A DNA stretch of 9,483 nucleotides from Pseudomonadota bacterium (GTDB lineage Bacteria > Pseudomonadota > Alphaproteobacteria > Micropepsales > Micropepsaceae): positions 1 to 9,483 of the forward strand of contig JAKAVI010000373.1 in assembly GCA_021817355.1 (NCBI GenBank). Reading direction: 5' to 3'. Every line of letters begins with the position of its first letter. The first letter of the stretch is position 1. This document shows, piece after piece, positions 1-9,380 of the stretch. The notes below the pieces were generated by a model. The model was given only the letters and a program-made list of their open reading frames with translations, did no database searches and was not told the origin of the DNA. The position numbers and the translations under genes are program-made.

Positions 1-26
1 TTACTGGTCCTAATCGCTCGATTGAA
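1..26 (+). rRNA. rrl: 23S ribosomal RNA, 3' end (partial)
   Basis: The window opens inside the last bases of a 23S rRNA gene. The string CTGGTCCTAATCGCTCGATT matches the conserved 3' terminal region of alphaproteobacterial 23S (the usual form is a GGTACTAATCGCTCGATTG-like end), and a 5S gene follows about 145 bases later on the same strand. The exact mature 3' end cannot be fixed without the 5' strand of the terminal helix, so the end coordinate is approximate. The 23S-5S spacer shows no tRNA or open reading frame that I trust. Confidence 0.85.
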
Positions 27-171
27 ATGCTTGAACGCTTTGCACCTCGTTCCATGTCTGGAAATAAGACCAGGCATTTCGCTGCAACCGCAGCGTATTA
101 CAAGATCAAGCTTGAGTGTCTTCGCGCCTATGCCGTCATGGCATTGGCATCCTGAAGCGTCCTTTGCCGGA

Positions 172-284
172 CTGGTGGTCATAGCGGGGGAATTCCACCC
201 GATCCCATTCCGAACTCGGCCGTTAAAGCCCCCAGCGCCCATGGTACTACGTCTCAAGACGTGGGAGAGTCGGTCGCTGCCAGT
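172..284 (+). rRNA. rrf: 5S ribosomal RNA
   Basis: This is a complete 5S rRNA gene. It carries the conserved block ACCCGATCCCATTCCGAAC followed by TCGGCCGTTAAA, and the later block GGTACTACGTCTCAAGACGT then GGGAGAGT. The ends CTGG (from 172) and CCAG (to 283) can pair as part of the terminal helix. The length of about 113 bases fits the family; the ends may be off by a few bases. It is the last gene of the rRNA operon in this window, because a strong terminator follows about 45 bases downstream and no tRNA lies between them. Confidence 0.96.
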
Positions 285-326
285 CCTGCTAAGGACGCTT
301 CAAACCCTGCCTTACAATTCTTCAAG

Positions 327-360
327 AAAGCCCCGCAGAGATATTTTGCGGGGCTTTTTT
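327..360 (+). terminator. Intrinsic terminator of the rRNA operon
   Basis: A perfect 11-bp stem, AAAGCCCCGCA (327-337) with TGCGGGGCTTT (347-357), closes a 9-base loop and runs into a T tract ending at 360. It lies directly after 5S, which places the end of the rRNA transcript here. Confidence 0.93.
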
Positions 361-1751
<1,391 letters not shown>

Positions 1752-1763
1752 AGGAATGTCCTG

Positions 1764-2063
1764 GTGAACCTTGGCATCAAGGACCAGGTGATCTTGATAA
1801 CCGGAACGGGTGATCTGCGAGGAGTTCGGCAGGACGTCAAGCCAAACAATGTGCGCACGGGGATGACTGCGCCTGGAGTGATCGCGTTGGGAATACCGTG
1901 CAGCGCCAGCAGTGCCGATGAGCTGAGGAGTGTTGGCGTGTTCTATCAGGCCAGTGCAATATTGATCGATGCCTTTGTTCGTGCAGTTGCCTTTGCAACC
2001 AGCGGGCCTGATGATGTCGACATGAATGAAATTCTCTTTCGTCTGGCAACGTGCGACCTGTGA
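1764..2063 (+). pseudogene. Short-chain dehydrogenase remnant, collapsed by an internal deletion
   Basis: This 99-codon open frame (GTG start) is the two ends of a classical short-chain dehydrogenase/reductase with the middle missing. Residues 1-16 read as the usual N-terminus entering the first Rossmann strand (GIKDQVILITG). From about residue 19 the sequence jumps to the family's late region, GVRQDVKPNNVR, and continues to a typical C-terminus, SFARAVAFA-like (DAFVRAVAFATS) then DDVDMNEILFR. The glycine-rich TGxxxGxG loop is incomplete, and the NNAG, catalytic Ser and YxxxK motifs are all absent. An intact relative would be about 245-250 residues, so roughly 150 residues have been lost without breaking the frame; the junction lies near 1806-1820. 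The remnant cannot be an active enzyme, though a short peptide may be made. It sits between the aldo/keto reductase and the intact dehydrogenase and keeps the operon contiguous. The family blocks are from memory. Confidence 0.72.
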
Positions 2064-2070
2064 ACCTAAA

Positions 2071-2865
2071 ATGGTAAATGCCGCCGCTGATCTCAAAAAA
2101 CGTGTCGCGATCATCACTGGTGCTGGCCGTGGGATCGGTCGAGCAATGGCAGCTGGGCTCGCCGAGACTGGCTGCCGGCTGATCGTGACCGCAGCAAAAA
2201 ACGCAGGGGAGTTGTCCTCCCTCGTGACGGCGTTTCCGGAACGCATCATCGCCCTGAAAGCAGATGTGGCGGATGCAGGCGATTGCGCGCGGTGCATCGA
2301 CGCTGCTGTTGGTGCGTTCGGGCGTCTCGACATTCTTGTGAACAATGCCGGGCGGGGGATGCGCACGATCTCGCCCGACTTCATGACCGCGCCGACAAAA
2401 TTCTGGCAAACCGACGTCGAGGCCTGGCGCACGCTGATCGATACCAACGTCAATGGTCCGTTCTTGATGGCGCGTGCGGCTATTCCTGTCATGTTGCGCG
2501 CAGGCTGGGGCAGGATTATCAACATTTCCATGAATTATGAGACCATGCGCCGCAGAGGCTTTTCTCCCTACGGGCCATCCAAGGCGGCGCTGGAGTCGCA
2601 GACGGTGATCTGGGCGCAGGACCTGACCGGAACCGGGATTACAGTCAATGCGTTGCTGCCGGGTGGTGCCACCCGAACCGGCATGATTCCTCCTGGCCTG
2701 CCCGCTTCCATTACTGCGAAGCTGCTCGATCCGAATATCATGGTGCCTCCCTTGCTTTACCTGGCATCGTCCTGCTCGGACGGCGTCAGTGGAAGGCGTT
2801 TTGTTGCAACCATGTGGCCGGCTGCTGGGGAAGCGGGATGGCCAGGATCGGAGGACCCATCATGA
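2071..2865 (+). CDS. Short-chain dehydrogenase/reductase (SDR)
   Basis: This is an intact classical SDR of 264 residues, a cytosolic NAD(P)(H)-dependent alcohol/ketone oxidoreductase. The cofactor loop TGAGRGIG is at residues 16-23, NNAG at 91-94, the tetrad Asn probably N127 in DTNVNGPF, catalytic Ser S153 in INIS, and the YxxxK pair at Y167/K171 in YGPSK. NALLPGGATRT near 193-203 matches the usual PG motif after the active site. I chose ATG 2071 because the Rossmann fold begins about 10 residues later, a normal lead. An in-frame ATG at 2026 would add 15 residues and overlap the preceding remnant. The ribosome binding site at 2071 is weak, so translational coupling to the remnant (its stop is 8 bases upstream) is plausible. 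The gene ends with an ATGA overlap with the next aldo/keto reductase. The substrate is unknown. Confidence 0.92.
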   Translation: MVNAAADLKKRVAIITGAGRGIGRAMAAGLAETGCRLIVTAAKNAGELSSLVTAFPERIIALKADVADAGDCARCIDAAVGAFGRLDILVNNAGRGMRTISPDFMTAPTKFWQTDVEAWRTLIDTNVNGPFLMARAAIPVMLRAGWGRIINISMNYETMRRRGFSPYGPSKAALESQTVIWAQDLTGTGITVNALLPGGATRTGMIPPGLPASITAKLLDPNIMVPPLLYLASSCSDGVSGRRFVATMWPAAGEAGWPGSEDPS

Positions 2866-3860
2866 TTGCGCAACGCAAACTTGGTCGTCTGGGCCCTGAC
2901 AGCTCCGCGATGGGCCTGGGTTGCATGGCCATGTCCGGCGTTTACGGTCGCCTCGACCAGGCAGAGAGCCTCGCCACGGTGCAGGAGGCTGTAGATGTGG
3001 GGATCAATCTGATCGATACCGGTGATTTCTACGGCATGGGCCACAATGAAATGCTGCTGGGTGACGCTTTACGCGTCACCGGTCGCCAACGGGTGCTCCT
3101 CAGCGTCAAATTTGGCGCACAGCGCGATCCGGCAGGGGCTTGGCTCGGCTTTGACGCCAGTCCCGCTGCAACCAAGACCGCGCTCGCTTACACTCTCAAG
3201 CGACTGGGTACCGATTATGTCGACATCTATCGTCCCGCCCGTCTTGATCCGCGTGTGCCCATCGAGGACACGGTAGGGGCCATCAGCGAATTGGTGCAGG
3301 CCGGATGGGTCCGCTACATCGGCTTGTCCGAAGTGGGTAGCGAGACGCTGCGGCGCGCCGCAAGGATACATCCTATCTGCGACCTGCAAATCGAGTATTC
3401 CCTGTTAAGCCGGGATATCGAAGCATCGATCCTGCCCACGTGCCGCGAACTGGGCATCGGCGTGACTGCTTATGGTGTGCTCTCGCGTGGCCTGATAGGA
3501 GGAGACTGGCGATCCGGGACCACGGTGCCGGGCGACTGGCGGCAGGGGGCACCGCGCTTCAGCGGGGACAACCTTACGCATAATCTGCGCCTCCTCGCGC
3601 CGCTGCAGGAATTGGCGGTGCGCCGAGGGGTCAGTGTCGCGCAAATCGCCTTTGCATGGGTACTGAGCCGTGGCCGCGACATCGTACCTTTGCTCGGTGC
3701 CAGCCGCCGCGTCACCTTGCGTGACGGACTGTTGGCATTGCGCCTTGATCTCGATGATGGCGAGTTGCATCTGCTTGATGGCACCTTCGCAGCTGGCGCC
3801 GCTGCCGGCGGACGCTATCCAGCGCCGCAACTTAATCATCTGGACAGTGCCCGGGGCTGA
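2862..3860 (+). CDS. Aldo/keto reductase (second copy), catalytic His replaced
   Basis: This is a second aldo/keto reductase, 332 residues, from a different subfamily than the first. Visible active-site residues are D52 and Y57 in LIDTGDFYG and K83 in SVKFG. The block that normally carries the fourth catalytic residue reads DIYRPARLDP (residues 121-130), so the position matching H124 of the first copy is A126. Downstream blocks are intact: VPIEDTVGAI, VRYIGLSEV, LQIEYSLLSRDIE and the cofactor segment VPLLGASRR. The start at 2862 is chosen because ATG overlaps the previous stop (ATGA) and GGAGG at 2850-2854 is seven bases upstream; upstream in-frame ATGs would run into the dehydrogenase. The overlap indicates coupled translation with the SDR. 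I recall a similar R-P-A-R variant in related bacterial reductases, so it is probably a subfamily trait rather than damage. Substrate unknown. Confidence 0.92.
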   Translation: MIAQRKLGRLGPDSSAMGLGCMAMSGVYGRLDQAESLATVQEAVDVGINLIDTGDFYGMGHNEMLLGDALRVTGRQRVLLSVKFGAQRDPAGAWLGFDASPAATKTALAYTLKRLGTDYVDIYRPARLDPRVPIEDTVGAISELVQAGWVRYIGLSEVGSETLRRAARIHPICDLQIEYSLLSRDIEASILPTCRELGIGVTAYGVLSRGLIGGDWRSGTTVPGDWRQGAPRFSGDNLTHNLRLLAPLQELAVRRGVSVAQIAFAWVLSRGRDIVPLLGASRRVTLRDGLLALRLDLDDGELHLLDGTFAAGAAAGGRYPAPQLNHLDSARG

Positions 3861-3955
3861 GATGCGATGGGGGGCATCTAAAGATATCGGGCGGCTGTGC
3901 TCTGCCAATCAGGCGCAGGTGTGGATCGAGGTCGAGCTACGGGCGGCGCCATCGC

Positions 3956-3986
3956 AAGAGGTAGTGAGCAAGAGGTAGTGAGCAAG
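3956..3986. repeat. 14-bp perfect tandem duplication
   Basis: The unit AAGAGGTAGTGAGC occurs twice in a row (3956-3969 and 3970-3983) and is followed by the first three bases of a third copy. It looks like a replication-slippage product in a non-coding gap; no function is apparent. Confidence 0.9.
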
Positions 3987-4096
3987 TATCGGCGCTTGTG
4001 CACAGGTCTGTCTTCTGCACCCGGCCATCGGCAGCCGCCGTAATTTCAGTCGGGGGGCGCAACCTCTCGGGCCTGCGTGCGTTAGGTAATGGTCGC

Positions 4097-4114
4097 GGCA
4101 TTCATAGGAATGCC
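4097..4114. terminator. Hairpin between convergent genes, possible bidirectional terminator
   Basis: A perfect 7-bp stem, GGCATTC (4097-4103) with GAATGCC (4108-4114), closes a 4-base loop. A second small stem (GCCC/GGGC) follows within a few bases. There is no T tract on either strand, so if it ends transcription it does so weakly or with Rho. Its position between two gene 3' ends is the main argument for a termination role. Confidence 0.35.
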
Positions 4115-4145
4115 TGCCCCAAAGGGCGGCGGCGGCCTGAAGACG

Positions 4146-4829
4146 CTAGTAGGTTAGAAAACCCTTGAGGCGATAAATATGCGTACCTAGCGCGCGAATG
4201 CGCGAGTCCCAGACGCGTACCATGCTCCAGTCATTATTGGGGCTGACGTCCACAACAGGGGCATTGACATTGATGCGTCCGTCATTCCCCCAGTTGGCCT
4301 GGTCAACGCGCACTTCGCGCGAGGATACGATTTTCTGCACTACGGCGACGTGGCCCAGGCGCAGTCGTCGCGAGCGTGCAAATACCATGACGGCGCCAGG
4401 TCGAGGCCGCGTGATCTCATTGTAGAGTCCGCGGGCCTTGGCCCACCAGGTGCGGGCGTCACCAAAAAGGTCGAGGCCAGTCATCGCCCGCGCAAAGGTG
4501 ACACATTCGTAGCGCTTGCGCGTTCTGATCACCCTGGGGGTATTTCCGGCATCCCGCGCCAGCTTGAGTAGCAAGGGTGCCGCCAGTCCCTGGATGGCGC
4601 TGTCAGGCTCGGCTAGGCGCGGCAGCCGCAAGCGCAATTCGTGAGGATTGGAATCGACCGTAACCGACATGATCGGTCGCGGCGCAGTTGGTGCATTGAG
4701 CGAAAGGTCACCGGCGAGGCGGGGTGAAATCACCAGTGGGACGGGTGCTGGGGTAGCCAGGACCGGGGCCGAGGATAGAAGCCAAAGAGCCGCGAGGGCA
4801 TAGAGCGCAGGACGGGGGGCTCGGTGCAT
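4146..4829 (-). CDS. Secreted CHAP-domain protein (putative amidase/endopeptidase)
   Basis: This 227-residue protein begins with a signal peptide: basic RAPR, a hydrophobic run at about residues 8-21, and a likely cleavage after VLA at residue 25. It should therefore be exported. Residues 26-100 form a Pro/Leu-rich, family-poor linker. A CHAP domain follows at about 105-210, with candidate catalytic Cys C109 in YECVTFAR, His H160 in LGHVAVV and polar partner N179 in VDQANWG; the segment PRPGAVMVF just before the His is also typical. CHAP enzymes are papain-fold amidases or endopeptidases that usually cut peptidoglycan peptides, so a cell-wall role is likely but not shown. The ATG at 4829 has AAGGAG about six bases upstream. 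It is leftward, 280 bases downstream of the PepSY-like gene on the same strand, so it probably has its own promoter. A tail of acidic/basic residues ends in GFLTY. Confidence 0.85.
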   Translation of the reverse strand: MHRAPRPALYALAALWLLSSAPVLATPAPVPLVISPRLAGDLSLNAPTAPRPIMSVTVDSNPHELRLRLPRLAEPDSAIQGLAAPLLLKLARDAGNTPRVIRTRKRYECVTFARAMTGLDLFGDARTWWAKARGLYNEITRPRPGAVMVFARSRRLRLGHVAVVQKIVSSREVRVDQANWGNDGRINVNAPVVDVSPNNDWSMVRVWDSRIRALGTHIYRLKGFLTY

Positions 4830-5068
4830 TCCAGCTCCTTTCTGTGCAAACGCGGACGCGGAGGATTGGTACTACCCCTCTACCCTATCTCGCGAATACT
4901 GCCAAGGCCATAATGCCATATCGGCTATTCATTGGTGCCATGCTCGCAACTAAAGCTTGCCAAAAGCTTGATCGCCAGACTGGCAACAGGTTTTTTGGGT
5001 GGATATCCCCATGGCATTGGCCCCCGGCAGAGTTGATCGCATGCCGTTGGAGCACCAGGGCGCGGCAC

Positions 5069-5090
5069 CCGCAGCCCGGGAGGGCCGCGG
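5069..5090 (-). terminator. GC-rich hairpin downstream of the PepSY-like gene
   Basis: Read leftward, CCGCGGCCC pairs with GGGCTGCGG (one G-U pair) around a 4-base loop, a strong 9-bp stem about 20 bases past the stop at 5110. It has no T tract, so it may stabilise the mRNA 3' end or act with Rho rather than as a classical terminator. The rest of the gap from 4830 to 5109 shows no gene. Confidence 0.4.
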
Positions 5091-5109
5091 GGTAGAACGT
5101 CGTTTGCCT

Positions 5110-5595
5110 TCAGGAGGTTGGCATGATTTTGCCCGTGGGCGTAATCGTGAGCGTCTGGGCTTTGCCCGCCTTCACGGCAGTTGCCATAATGTTCATGCCT
5201 TTGGGGTGAACCGCGGTGATGCTGCGATATCCTGCAGCTTCGAGAAGGTTAAGAGCCTGGACCACGCGATCTCCGGTGCTCGCAGCCTTGGGGTGCCAAG
5301 CCGCTTTATGCATGGCCGCCTTGGTTGCCTTGCCTTTGTGCCAGGCCTTATGCGCCATCGTCTTGGAGGCCATAGTCTTCTTGGTCGTCGAGGCCGCCAT
5401 GGCCTTATGGTCCATGTCGGCGTCTGCAGCCTTCTTCACGGTCGACGCCTTGTGTGTCATCGCCGTTGTCGCCATGCCTTTTGCCTGCATGGCCGAATGC
5501 TGCATTTGGTCCTGCGCCGCCGCAGACGTCGCGGCCAGCGCCGTGGCCGAACTCAGCAGAACTGCCGAGGCAACCGCGAGTGCAAGTTTGCCCAT
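5110..5595 (-). CDS. Exported protein with Met/His/Lys/Ala-rich linker and PepSY-like C-terminus
   Basis: From the ATG at 5595 the protein has 161 residues. A signal peptide spans about residues 1-21 (GKLALAVASAVLLSSATALA), with cleavage expected after ALA. Residues 28-107 are low-complexity, built from Ala, Lys, Met and His: nine Met and seven His recur in pieces such as MTHK, MDHK, MAHK and MHK. Residues 108-158 (DRVVQALNLLEAAGY to LTITPTGKI) look like a PepSY-type small alpha/beta domain; this is a pattern judgement. The Met/His spacing suggests periplasmic metal (copper-like) binding, while the Lys/Ala content also resembles histone-H1-like tails; neither is proven. The ribosome binding site AAGGAGGA (5608-5601) is strong. 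The ATG at 5595 gives better spacing than the adjacent ATG at 5598, and a longer start at 5655 would put the binding site inside the gene. It is a single gene, 107 bases past the end of the PLP-enzyme gene. Confidence 0.8.
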   Translation of the reverse strand: MGKLALAVASAVLLSSATALAATSAAAQDQMQHSAMQAKGMATTAMTHKASTVKKAADADMDHKAMAASTTKKTMASKTMAHKAWHKGKATKAAMHKAAWHPKAASTGDRVVQALNLLEAAGYRSITAVHPKGMNIMATAVKAGKAQTLTITPTGKIMPTS

Positions 5596-5685
5596 CATTA
5601 TCCTCCTTATCTCAGGGCGGACCACTCCGACCTGGGTGGTGAAGAAATGACACACTCAAATGATGGATCCCTGTCGGATAGATGA

Positions 5686-5691
5686 ATTATA
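5686..5691 (-). promoter_or_regulatory. Candidate -10 element for the PepSY-like gene
   Basis: The leftward strand reads TATAAT at 5691-5686 within an AT-rich patch, about 90 bases before the start codon at 5595. No good -35 hexamer is seen at 17 bases, so this may need an activator or be fortuitous. The same patch contains an AT-only inverted repeat just after the stop of the upstream PLP-enzyme gene. Confidence 0.35.
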
Positions 5692-5702
5692 TTACATAAT
5701 TT

Positions 5703-6983
5703 TCAGGAACTTCCCATTGCCTGTTCGAGATCGGCGATCAGGTCATCGGCATGTTCAATGCCAACGGACAGGCGGATCAGCCCCTGGCCAACGCCGATGG
5801 CTTTACGGGCGTCTTCGCTCAGCCCGGACAGCACAGTGGTGGATGGATGGCAGGCGAGCGACTCGGTGCCCCCAAGGCTGACGGCAAGTTTAACGATCTT
5901 GAGACGGTCGAGAATGGCGAAGGCGCGGGCACGCGTACCGACATCGAACGCCATCAAGGTGCCAGGGCCAGAGCATTGTGCCTCATAAATCCGTCGCTGA
6001 TCGCTGCCGGCTTTGGCAAGGGTGGGAAAATGCACAGCCTCGACATCGGTGCGTTGGCTGAGCCACTGGGCGATTCTGGTGGCATTGTCGGCTGCGCGCG
6101 ACATACGCAGGATCAGTGTCTCCAGACTTCGCGTCAGCATCCAGCAGGAATGGGGATCAAGCGAGGCACCGAGCAGCGGGCGCAATGCTCTGACGGGAGC
6201 CATCGCGGCCTTGCTGCCGAGCACTCCGCCGGCGATGAGGTCACTGTGGCCGCCGACATACTTGGTCAACGAATAGATCGAAAGGTCGGCACCCAAGGCC
6301 AGTGGCTTCTGGAACACCGGTCCCATCAGCGTGTTGTCGACGGCAACGATAGGCCTTCGGCCCTGCCGCTTCTCACTGGCGGCGGCGCAGGCAACGGCGG
6401 CACCGATATCGGCAAGCCCGGTGAGTGGATTGGCCGGTGTTTCCAGAAAGACGAGCGCAAGCTTGCCGAGTTTTTCCGCCTCGAGGAATGCGCGCTCGAG
6501 CGTTTCCTTGCGCGTGGGATCGGAGATGGTGTGTGAACGTATACCGAATTGGGGCAGGATATTGTGAAAAAGTGCATCCGTACCACCATAGAGCGGTTGA
6601 CTGAAAAGAATGACATCACCGGGCCGGCAATGCGCCAGCGCAGAGGTCGTAATCGCCGCCATGCCACTTGCAAACACCGCACCAATTTCGGCGTTTTCAA
6701 AAACTGCAAGCCGCTCTTCAACGATCTGGGCATTAGGGTGATTGTAGCGCGCGTAAACCAGTCCCCCCGCAGAATCGCTGGTGCCCAAGGTGCGTCCCGT
6801 GGCGATGTCGAAAAATTCTCGCCCGGCATCGGCGCTGGGGAAAGTGAAGGTCGAGGTCAGAAATACTGGCGGCTTGACTGAACCTTCCGAGAGCCTGGGA
6901 TCATAGCCATAGCCCAGCATCAAGGTTTCGGGATGCAGGCTATGGTTGCCGAGGCTCGTTCGGCGATAGCCGTCATTGCTCAT
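5703..6983 (-). CDS. PLP-dependent trans-sulfuration enzyme (cystathionine gamma-synthase family)
   Basis: This cytosolic 426-residue enzyme belongs to the Cys/Met-metabolism PLP family (cystathionine gamma-synthase, cystathionine beta/gamma-lyase, methionine gamma-lyase, O-acylhomoserine sulfhydrylase). The PLP lysine is K241 in SLTKYVGGHSDL. D216 in VAVDNT should contact the pyridine nitrogen. Y77 and R79 in VYARYNHPN bind phosphate across the dimer, Y132 in QPLYGGT stacks on the ring, and R404 in IRLSVG should hold the substrate carboxylate. SLGGTESL at 369-376 is also a family hallmark. These residues say active enzyme but not which reaction, so I give no symbol. The conserved fold starts soon after GYRRTSLGN. 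I chose ATG 6983 because AGG at 6993-6991 lies seven bases upstream; the in-frame ATG at 6989 is almost as possible, whereas 7079 would add an atypical tail. It stands alone, with 107 bases before the next leftward gene. Confidence 0.93.
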   Translation of the reverse strand: MSNDGYRRTSLGNHSLHPETLMLGYGYDPRLSEGSVKPPVFLTSTFTFPSADAGREFFDIATGRTLGTSDSAGGLVYARYNHPNAQIVEERLAVFENAEIGAVFASGMAAITTSALAHCRPGDVILFSQPLYGGTDALFHNILPQFGIRSHTISDPTRKETLERAFLEAEKLGKLALVFLETPANPLTGLADIGAAVACAAASEKRQGRRPIVAVDNTLMGPVFQKPLALGADLSIYSLTKYVGGHSDLIAGGVLGSKAAMAPVRALRPLLGASLDPHSCWMLTRSLETLILRMSRAADNATRIAQWLSQRTDVEAVHFPTLAKAGSDQRRIYEAQCSGPGTLMAFDVGTRARAFAILDRLKIVKLAVSLGGTESLACHPSTTVLSGLSEDARKAIGVGQGLIRLSVGIEHADDLIADLEQAMGSS

Positions 6984-6989
6984 ATTCAT

Positions 6990-7380
6990 ACCTGTGGCTG
7001 AAACGACAACGCGATGATGCGACTCCGCTCGGCACCGCTCCAGTCGCCGCACCAAATAACAACAAGCTGAAAGACCCAAGTAAGAGATGTGGAATTGTGT
7101 TCTTCGGTCGTGGAGAACAGATCGCGGTAAATTGCTGGCAGGCTTCGGCGCGCCCCCGACCTTAGGGCTCGCTCCACCTTCTTTCGGACAAGGCGGAATT
7201 GGGGGAGTTGGACTCTATTCTTCAGGCGAAATACAACCCTAGTCGGGGGTGTTGCTGCCTGCTGCCAGGCCGGCCACCAAATCCCGTCCTCTGGTCTGCG
7301 AAGGGGATGGACAGGTTCGGGGCAATGTCCTATACCCGCCCACCTTTCGCCAGCTCGAACAAGGTGCGCGCGAAACATGA
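6990..7380. other. Intergenic region between PLP-enzyme gene and tRNA
   Basis: This roughly 390-base gap has no convincing gene. Its left part must carry the leftward promoter of the PLP-enzyme gene, but I could not assign hexamers confidently. Its right end holds the tRNA promoter listed separately. Confidence 0.5.
7308..7336 (+). promoter_or_regulatory. Sigma70-type promoter of the initiator tRNA
   Basis: TGGACA (7308-7313, five of six matches to TTGACA) and TATACC (7331-7336, four of six to TATAAT) are separated by exactly 17 bases. Transcription would begin near 7343, giving a leader of about 38 bases before the tRNA at 7381. This shows that the tRNA can be expressed on its own rather than as part of an rRNA operon. 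Confidence 0.7.
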
Positions 7381-8833
<1,453 letters not shown>

Positions 8834-9380
8834 CCTAAGCAGATTCTGCTTGATTGACCAACGTTTGGAAGCCCGATTCGCTGGGGGTATTGATTCGGAG
8901 GTGCAAGGCATGACGGACATATCGCCTCTCCCGGCCACCGAGGAACAACGCTCCAGCCTGCTCATCCTGGCAGGTTCGCGCGACCACGGCGAGGCGGATC
9001 GCGCCCGCGCCTCCCCTCGCCTAACTCGTCGGTATGCCGGATCACTGCGCACCCCGACCGCCAGGACTTTTGCCCCTCTTACAGAATAGCGCGCGAACGC
9101 AGTTCGCTTTATTTTGCCACCATTTTTTTCTTCGCCCTTTCTACGCTGTACTATCCTCTACTACGATCTCCGAGCATAACTGCAAATTCCCCGAGACCCC
9201 TGAACGAGCAACGTCGATATGGCGGATGCCGCGGTGGGATGGCGGCGGGACCCATCCGCTCATCCACACGGTCCGCAGTATTGGATTTTGCCTCCGCTCT
9301 CCTTACTAGTCGCCAGCGTCATTGAAAATGAAGACGAATTCTGAATCACTCTGGCCGCAAGGCAGCGGTGGAGGTGATTC
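8834..9380. other. Gene-poor stretch between recombinase and transposase
   Basis: I see no gene that I can support in these roughly 550 bases. Short leftward open frames (for example 9141-9263, 40 residues) have no recognised motif. The leftward recombinase frame stays open upstream of 8833 as far as 9052, but that extension shows no family pattern. The stretch probably includes the recombinase promoter and the left end of the IS630-type element; its inverted repeat could not be placed from one end alone. Confidence 0.5.
9093..9115 (+). terminator. Short hairpin with T-rich tail, possible terminator or operator
   Basis: GCGAAC (9093-9098) and GTTCGC (9102-9107) form a perfect 6-bp stem around GCA and are followed by TTTATTTT. 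Read rightward this resembles a weak intrinsic terminator, but no rightward gene precedes it. Read leftward the palindrome lies about 260 bases before the recombinase start and could be an operator. Confidence 0.35.

Larger units (their letters stand above)
3861..4145. other. Convergent intergenic region with short tandem repeat and hairpins
   Basis: This gap separates the rightward redox operon from the leftward CHAP gene. I see no gene in it. It holds a perfect 14-bp tandem duplication and a compact hairpin near the CHAP gene's end, both listed separately. Confidence 0.5.

Noticed and set aside
4954..5006. TTGCCA...TGGCAA inverted repeat followed by a run of six T on the + strand, resembling a terminator
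   Set aside because: The loop is long, the stem weak, and no rightward gene precedes it.
4999..5685. A 228-codon rightward open frame rich in His, Arg and Gly opposite the PepSY-like gene
   Set aside because: It is the antisense of a gene with a clear signal peptide and a strong ribosome binding site; the His/Arg/Gly composition is what the reverse of Met/Ala/Lys codons gives.
5751..6536. A 261-codon rightward frame opposite the PLP enzyme
   Set aside because: Antisense to a gene with all catalytic residues in place; long open shadow frames are expected at high GC.
9034..9309. 91-codon rightward frame upstream of the transposase
   Set aside because: No ribosome binding site, no motif that I recognise, and it spans the palindrome/T-rich stretch; not enough to call a gene.
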